NCBI RefSeq assembly: GCF_030247185.1 | Contig: NC_080570.1 | Span: 119,254,689 to 119,318,688 of the forward strand | Reading direction: 5' to 3' | Source: Malaya genurostris | Taxonomy: Eukaryota; Arthropoda; Insecta; Diptera; Culicidae | Length of the DNA: 64,000 bases | Part shown: positions 58,531 through 64,000 of the stretch, piece by piece | How positions within the stretch are numbered: position 1 is the first letter of the stretch | Layout: every line of letters starts with the position of its first letter | Translations under genes and position numbers: made by a program | Notes under the pieces: generated by a model | The model's input: the letters and a program-made list of their open reading frames with translations, nothing else | The model's database searches: none | Told to the model about the DNA's origin: nothing

Positions 58531-60669
58531 CTACACATTCTGTTCGCCATCCTCGTCCTGTTCGTCCAGCAGAAGCGGACTGTTGTCTCCGATGGCACCT
58601 CCAGCGCCGCCTGCGCCACCAGGAGGCAACCCAGTGCCGGGTGTTGTCGGTGCCGATTTCGACATCCAGATGCAGCGACTTCGGCCTCGGCTTAGCAAAC
58701 CGATGGCTGCGGCACTTGCCGCGGACGAGGGGCTCCACAAGGACCGTCCGCCACGATCCCCGGTGGGATAATGCGATTGGCTGTTGTTGTTGTTGTTGGA
58801 TGAAATGGGAATGTACAGAGCTTTGTGACCACCGAGAGACGATCCCTGCGAGGGATGTTTGGAGAAGAACTTTTTCTTGCTGGTCAGTGAGGATGGTCTT
58901 CTCGCGGGATGGCTAGACGATGGTGACGCAGTTGCGACACTGCTAGCATTGCTATTACTATTGTTATTGTTATTGTTGATGTTGTTGTTGTTAATGTTGA
59001 TTGAACTATTTGATACCGTCGCTGAAACGTCAACTGAGGGCTGAGGTTGAGGGTTTATTACGATGATTCCTTCACTTGCGCTATTCGTTGTACTGACGTT
59101 CTGCAGTTGTCGTATCTGTTCCAGCAGCTCACGGACTTCCAGTGTTGGACTGGTGGCACGTGGCGGTGAATCCGGTGTTCCCAGGTTTGCCAAACTGGAC
59201 ACGTTGGAGCCGGTGTTCGAACCGATGTAGGAACTGCGTAGTCCTTCGAATTTCTTCGCTAGTTCGATGTTGATGGGCGAGTCTTCACTGTTCGCCGTGA
59301 AACCAGAGGAAGGCTGTTGATGTGAGTTTCGGAATTGGGCCTGCTTTTGCTGCAGGATCTGACAGCACGTTTCCAGACTCTGTCGCAGTGCGTTCAGATC
59401 CTGGTAGCCACACTCCGAGTTCGCCGGTATGGTTATCGATATTCCACCGATCGAACCACACGAACTGTAGATGTTCGCATTCGCCAGACTATTTCTATGC
59501 GTAGACGCATTACCGTTTGCGTTACTATTGTTTCTATCTTCGCTAGCGGTTGGTGGTTGTACACTGTCCTGACTACCACCGATAGATTCGCTGTGATTGG
59601 ATGAGGCCACCGGTGCGGCATGGTGCTGCGCATACACCAAACCCATCGGATTGGATGCTTCGCTGGCAACACTGTTGTTGTTGGTGTTGCTGTTGTGTAC
59701 ACTAAATCGATAGTGATCACTTTGTGAACCGGAAATTTGCGCCGAACTGCCCGACTGTTCGCTACTTCTACCTCCGCTATCCCCACTGCGACCTTCACCT
59801 CCGTTGCTTAGTATATTATTGAATTGGGCACTTTCTGAAGCTCGCAGGACAAATCCGTGACCTCCGACGAAACCTCCGTAGTAGTTCGAGTTGGGCACCG
59901 AGTTCGGCCGGTGTCCACTGCTGGCACCTTCCAAGGTGCAAGCCTGCTGTGAAGCCGACCGCGGCATACCACTATAGTTCCGGATCGAAATCGAATGATC
60001 CGGACTAGCCGCTCGCGAATATGGCGGCGGTATCAACGTGTTGGCCTCGTTAGCCGTACAGATGAAACTAGAGCTCAGCGAATCTACGGTACTCGCACCG
60101 GACAGTGATCCCACCGGTCGGACAATGTAGTTGCGGAAGTATTGCACCATCAGATAGTTGGTTCCTCCTCCACCGGGACCTCCTGCCTTGGCCGTATCAC
60201 CGGTATAGCTGAATACCAGCGGATAGAGGTCCGGTTTGGAAGTCACCTGAAAAAAAACGAAACTTTTCACATTAGAAATCCATTGGAAAGCACTTCACGT
60301 GTCTCTTACCTCAGTGTACGGCGGTGGGGCGTGGATGTGGAACGAGTTGCACCGGCTGTACTGGGGCGGTGCGTAGCACGATCCCGCCGAGTCGCCTTCC
60401 GATTGCGAGTGGTGACCCGGTGAACCCCAACCGCACAGCTGGCGGCGTTTCTTCCACAGGGAACAGGCACACAGCAGGGCCAACACGATGGCCAGCAGGA
60501 AGCACCAGAAGTACCAGTGGTTGATGAAGAACAGATTCAGCACGTGGTCCGTTGCCGGAGTCGGTGTTCGCGGGGCACTGGGCGGTGCGTATAGATAGCA
60601 GCAACCCTGGGCGCAACATTCCTTCGGCGGAAGGCACCGGTGTCCACCCTCGCAGAAACGAGCCGCCAC
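58531..60669 (-). CDS. Single-pass membrane protein with PPxY motifs (WBP1/VOPP1-like), 5'-incomplete
   Basis: Two exons: 60310-60669 (120 codons, after acceptor CAACAACAG) and 58531-60246 (571 codons plus stop). The border GAG|GTAAGA...TTTTTTTTCAG is in phase 0. Exon A carries a Cys-rich ectodomain (CEGGHRCLPPKECCAQGCC), then a transmembrane helix (WYFWCFLLAIVLALLCACSL), a basic stop-transfer KKRR, and PPQY and PPPYTE. Exon B adds PPPYSR, a Gln/Asn/Ser-rich region with a long Asn run (near 58960), and an acidic end with a SPLLLDEQDED dileucine-type sorting signal. In the WBP1/VOPP1 family, PPxY binds WW domains such as those of NEDD4-like ligases, at endosomal or lysosomal membranes. The protein (>690 aa) is much longer than vertebrate members (~170-340), because of exon B. 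The signal-peptide exon was not found at 60670-64000. Family membership is inferred from architecture. Confidence 0.65.
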
Positions 60670-61933
60670 CTGTTGTTGTGGGTGAACAGAAACAACAGAA
60701 GAAAAAAAACAGACACCGATGAGTTACGGAAACAATCCGTCCGGAGGGCATGGTATTCATCGATCGACAGAATATAAAAGGCTAAATTTTAATAAACTAC
60801 GAATAAAATGGGTTTTTGGTAAACAACATGCCGATAAATCATTCATCTCCATTTGGGTTTTGCAGTGCCGTGGAAGGCAGAGTGGATACCAATCCCAACG
60901 CGGTTGGATGAAGAGCCAAGTGCAGCAAAAAACATCGACGGTAAAATGTGCTCGTTTGCATAACTCTATATATGCAAAAAAATATAAAAAAATAAATAAA
61001 AATTAAACGGAAGCTCGAAATCAAAAGCTAAAATCTGTGCTGATGATGTGGTGGTGGTTTTTGGGTGGTAGAAAGTGGTGCAGAAATCGGCAACGTCATC
61101 ATCTATGCAGGAAGGTGCTTGTGTTGCAGCGTTTTTTTTGTTAATAAAAGTGATTTATTTAATAGTACAGGTGCACAACTAGACGGCAAAGGGGGAACAT
61201 TGACAAATATTTCAAGGCTTATGGGCTCCGCTATTTCGGAGATGGTGGTGATGTGATAAATGCTGGAATGATTTGTGATGTGCGATAGGTTGGATGATGT
61301 TAGAGTTTTTTTTTTAAATGGCAATAATTAAAATTTCTACGAAAAGATAGTCAAATAATTGACGATGTTTCGAAGTCTTAAAATTTCTGCGGATTGAGTC
61401 ATTGAGTGTTGGACTAAAATCGTGAACGACAGTTGAAGACTTTTTTCTTAGAGGGTGAATTTTTGATAAGGGGTTTGTAACAGTTCATTTACCAACAGAC
61501 ATTTCGGTTGATTTTTCAAACGGCCGTATGAGCAAAAGACAGCCTTTCATTATCTTTCGATTATTGCGACCTGAATATAAAGGTTCTTTTAGATTTTGCA
61601 ATTTTTTTTATATCATTTATTTTACCCCGGCTTTAACCATTTTGGTCGCTCACCGGCTAGAAGTTATAAAATTTAACCGTTTTGGCTTACAGAGTTTTGT
61701 GTTTTTTTTTATGTTTGTTTTGTTTTCCTGTTTCGTTGTGATAGCGGGGGTCATCCCAAGGGTGTCCAGCCCCCTTGCGGATGGCCCGCATGTTTTCTTT
61801 CTTGGTGGGTTCGTTATGGCTGGTTTGTTAATTAATACAAAAGTTAAGTTAAGTAAACAAAACGAAACTGTCACTTGCTCTTACGGTCTTTTGAAAAATC
61901 AACCGAGAAATGATCAGTTCTTTGGAAATAATC
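60670..61933. other. Intron or 5' region of the WBP1/VOPP1-like gene
   Basis: No exon with a signal peptide was recognisable on the minus strand. At 61621-61690 the ttaccccggctttaacc repeat recurs (see 45440). 61741-61830 (gggggtcatcccaagggtgt, cccccttgcggatggcccgc) is a GC-rich piece of the same or a neighbouring unknown repeat. Confidence 0.35.
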
Positions 61934-62137
61934 AGGTTTTACACGAACATAACATAACCTCACAAAAATGAACAAAATGAGTCAATTTTGACAGCTATCA
62001 GTGGTTTGTTTATGTGTTCATGGCGTTCATTCTAATTTGAATACGTGGTTAAAGATATGTAAACAAACCACTGATAGCTGCCAAAAGACGAACTTGATTC
62101 ATCGGCAGTTCATTCGAGTGGCCATCGTGCAAAACCT
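61934..62137. mobile_element. MITE cluster, copy 1
   Basis: Begins aggttttacacgaacataac and ends ccatcgtgcaaaacct. The inner arms gacagctatcagtggtttgt and acaaaccactgatagctgcc are a further inverted pair, so the whole element folds back. Confidence 0.8.
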
Positions 62138-62147
62138 AATTGTTTTA

Positions 62148-62730
62148 AGTTTTACACGAACATGACCTAATCTCACAAAATGAACTTTTTTGACAGCCGC
62201 CGATGGTTTGTTTACAGTTTAAAAGTTCATCAGAGGTTCATTTAAAAATTGCAAGTCGCTTCACACTAAACAGTTGTAGAAAAATTCAAATACAGTAACA
62301 TGTGTGCTGTTAAAAACTTCCAAAATCCTTATTTATCCGCCTACGCGCATGATTTGTCTCCCGCTAACAGAGAATTAGTTTTTTTTATCGTGACGTCACA
62401 AATGAACAAAAATTCATCCTTGACAGTTCATCGGTACTGTTTACAAACAAGCTAAAAACAAAATCGAGGAACATATCTTAAACAATCTTTATGGACGATA
62501 TGGACCGTGAACGGTCTCATCCGTTTGTCAACAGACAAACAAAAAAAGTCTGTTTACAAACAGTACCGCTGAACTGTCAAAATGTGTTCATCCGATTGAG
62601 GTTAGCAGTGACGGTAAAAAACCTAATTAACTTCATTGTCGCAACACAAAACAAACCACCGGTAGCTGTCAAAGATGACACAAAGATGGTTCATCGGTAG
62701 TTTATTTGTGTCGTCATCGTGTAAAACCTA
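62148..62730. mobile_element. MITE cluster, copy 2 (with extra interior)
   Basis: Begins aagttttacacgaacatgac, with gacagccgccgatggtttgt at ~62194. It ends aacaaaccaccggtagctgt (62653) through catcgtgtaaaacct (62715-62729). About 400 bp of additional sequence separates the arms. It starts only ~10 bp after copy 1. Confidence 0.7.
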
Positions 62731-62739
62731 ATTGCACCG

Positions 62740-63240
62740 CTCACAGAAGCGCTGAATGGACAGCACTCAGTTCTTCATCAGTTGCACCGTCAATTGAAAT
62801 TCATGGAATCCGTTGTCAGTGTCTTCATCGAAAGAACAAACATTTCCTTCGATTAGGTTTTGCACGAAAATGATATAACCTCACAAAATGAGCTGGATGA
62901 AGATCGTTTGACAGCTATCAGCGTTTTTTTTTGCATATTCATTCCGCATCATTCCATTCTATTCCATGTTAATCTTGTGTCATTTCATTATGTTTCTTTG
63001 TCATTCCAGTGAAAACAAACCACCGATAGCTGTGAAAGGTGAATTTGATTCATCAACAGTTCTTTCGTGTCGTCATCGTGCAAAACCCAATTGACAGAGA
63101 GAGAGAGAGAGAGAGCGCCTATCAAATAAGTACCTAGTGAGTATTCAGTTGGGTTAAGATAATAAATGACCGATAAATCAGTCTTGTTAGTTGAAATCTC
63201 AATCACAGAATATACTTAAATTTTCTTGCTTTCTCTTCCA
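62740..63240 (+). repeat. Dispersed repeat with embedded (GA)n, partner of 43640-44250
   Basis: gacagcactcagttcttcat at 62759, (GA)n at 63093-63113 and ggttaagataataaatgacc at 63152 correspond to the copy near 43.7 kb. MITE copy 3 is inserted between the first and second parts. Confidence 0.5.
62855..63088. mobile_element. MITE cluster, copy 3
   Basis: Begins aggttttgcacgaaaatgat and ends catcgtgcaaaaccc. The inner arms gacagctatcagcg (62919) and aaaccaccgatagctg (63015) are again inverted. Confidence 0.78.
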
Positions 63241-64000
63241 ATCTTACCCACATTATCAGATTCGATGATCTCCGAATCGGCGAAAAATTTTCATTCGGAA
63301 TTCCATGTGAAAATCATGAGGAATTCCGAATAAATTCCACCTCCAGTGCAACATCCGATTCCGAATGAATTTCTCCTACAACCGGTTGATTCGGAAATCT
63401 GTCGGAATGCGGACTGAATAGTCAATTCGTTTTCTTCTTATTCTTTCCCGTTTTTTTTGTTTTCGCACTGATTTTCAGTTTATTTCAAAATAAGAAATTT
63501 ATATAACTGATATATTTAAATTTAAATATTCAAGTTTTTCGGATATACAGAACTAGTATAAACCAGTTCTTTCAGAATTCCAGCCTAAATTGTTGAAATT
63601 CGCTGGAAATGGATCAATAAGTTCTACCTTAGTCAGCATCATCCATTCCTCTAGCTGGAGTTTAATAAAAGGGCGTAACTTTTACACTAACACATTCGTA
63701 AAATGAGCGAAAACTCAATGACATTTATACTGTCACTGTCAATCGGGATCGAGCACCCAACTCAGGCTAAAATTCTAGCACTGAACCGATCGAGCAATGA
63801 AAAATCGAGTAGTCGAGTAAGAATTCATTACTCATTCCGTCATTTCGATAATGTCAATGCATACCAAAAATTTGAAAAACTCAAATGGGAGCCGCCGCCT
63901 GAACAATTTTCGGAACAATTTTCTGTCATCGAACTGAACCTTTAAAAAAATGTATAATCATTTTTTATTATTGTAGGTTTCGAAATAGATTCCGATGTCG
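63241..64000. other. Right edge: inverted partner of a 37.5-kb repeat, no gene
   Basis: 63270-63450 (ttccgaatgaatttctccta, ttgattcggaaatctgtcgg) is the inverse of 37550-37735. The 80-codon frame at 63703-63945 has no recognised domain. Confidence 0.4.

Noticed and set aside
58344..58916. 190-codon plus-strand frame
   Set aside because: Antisense shadow of the Asn-rich membrane-protein gene, whose minus-strand reading has clear domains and splice sites.
61528..61971. 147-codon plus-strand frame with hydrophobic stretches
   Set aside because: It spans the ttaccccgg repeat and the start of a MITE; the hydrophobicity comes from T-rich DNA.

Overview
The window is eukaryotic nuclear DNA, almost certainly from a dipteran and most plausibly a culicine (Aedes-like) mosquito. 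The base composition is AT-rich, the genes carry GT-AG introns, one intron exceeds 18 kb, and gene-sized pieces of transposon of many classes fill most of the space between exons. The species is inferred from the style of the repeats and from a theta-class GST. It is not proven.

Three host genes are supported. (1) A plus-strand gene at 2821-4794 encodes the C-terminal part of a probable chromokinesin (KIF22/Kid/Nod type) with a KEN box and a C-terminal helix-hairpin-helix domain; its motor would lie upstream, outside the window. (2) A minus-strand theta-class glutathione S-transferase has exon 1 at 31415-31532 and exon 2 at 12521-13086. The two exons join in phase across an 18.3-kb intron to give 227 residues. 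(3) A minus-strand gene at 58531-60669 encodes a single-pass membrane protein with a Cys-rich ectodomain, PPxY motifs and Asn-rich tracts (WBP1/VOPP1-like). Its first exon is not seen.

The rest is mostly mobile DNA. From left to right: a strand-asymmetric AT-rich satellite-like block (1-1795); a DD37E Tc1/mariner element (5640-6934); a broken jockey-like non-LTR element (about 7560-9290); a DD34D mariner (9718-11009); a degenerate minisatellite in two opposite orientations on either side of GST exon 2; then, inside the GST intron, a tilted-repeat family, a MULE-like element with a 10-bp target duplication, and a 4.68-kb hAT-like element whose 755-residue transposase frame is intact. Downstream lie more copies of the dispersed repeats, a second broken DD37E-type transposase (40.4-41.3 kb), a deleted mellifera-like mariner (41.9-42.6 kb), a mariner relic (44.7-45.1 kb), an internally deleted copy of the first mariner (45762-46669), a 5'-truncated RNase H-bearing non-LTR element with a 17-bp target duplication (49111-51312), a MITE nested in another foldback element (53.2-54.5 kb), and a cluster of three related MITEs (61.9-63.1 kb).

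There is no operon-like organisation. The genes are functionally independent (mitotic chromosome movement, detoxification, membrane adaptor). No prokaryotic-type system or CRISPR array was found. The best candidates for something new are the intact hAT-like element with its unusual C-terminal coiled coil, the MULE-like element, and the GST whose usual glutathione-contact Glu-Ser pair is Asn-Gly.
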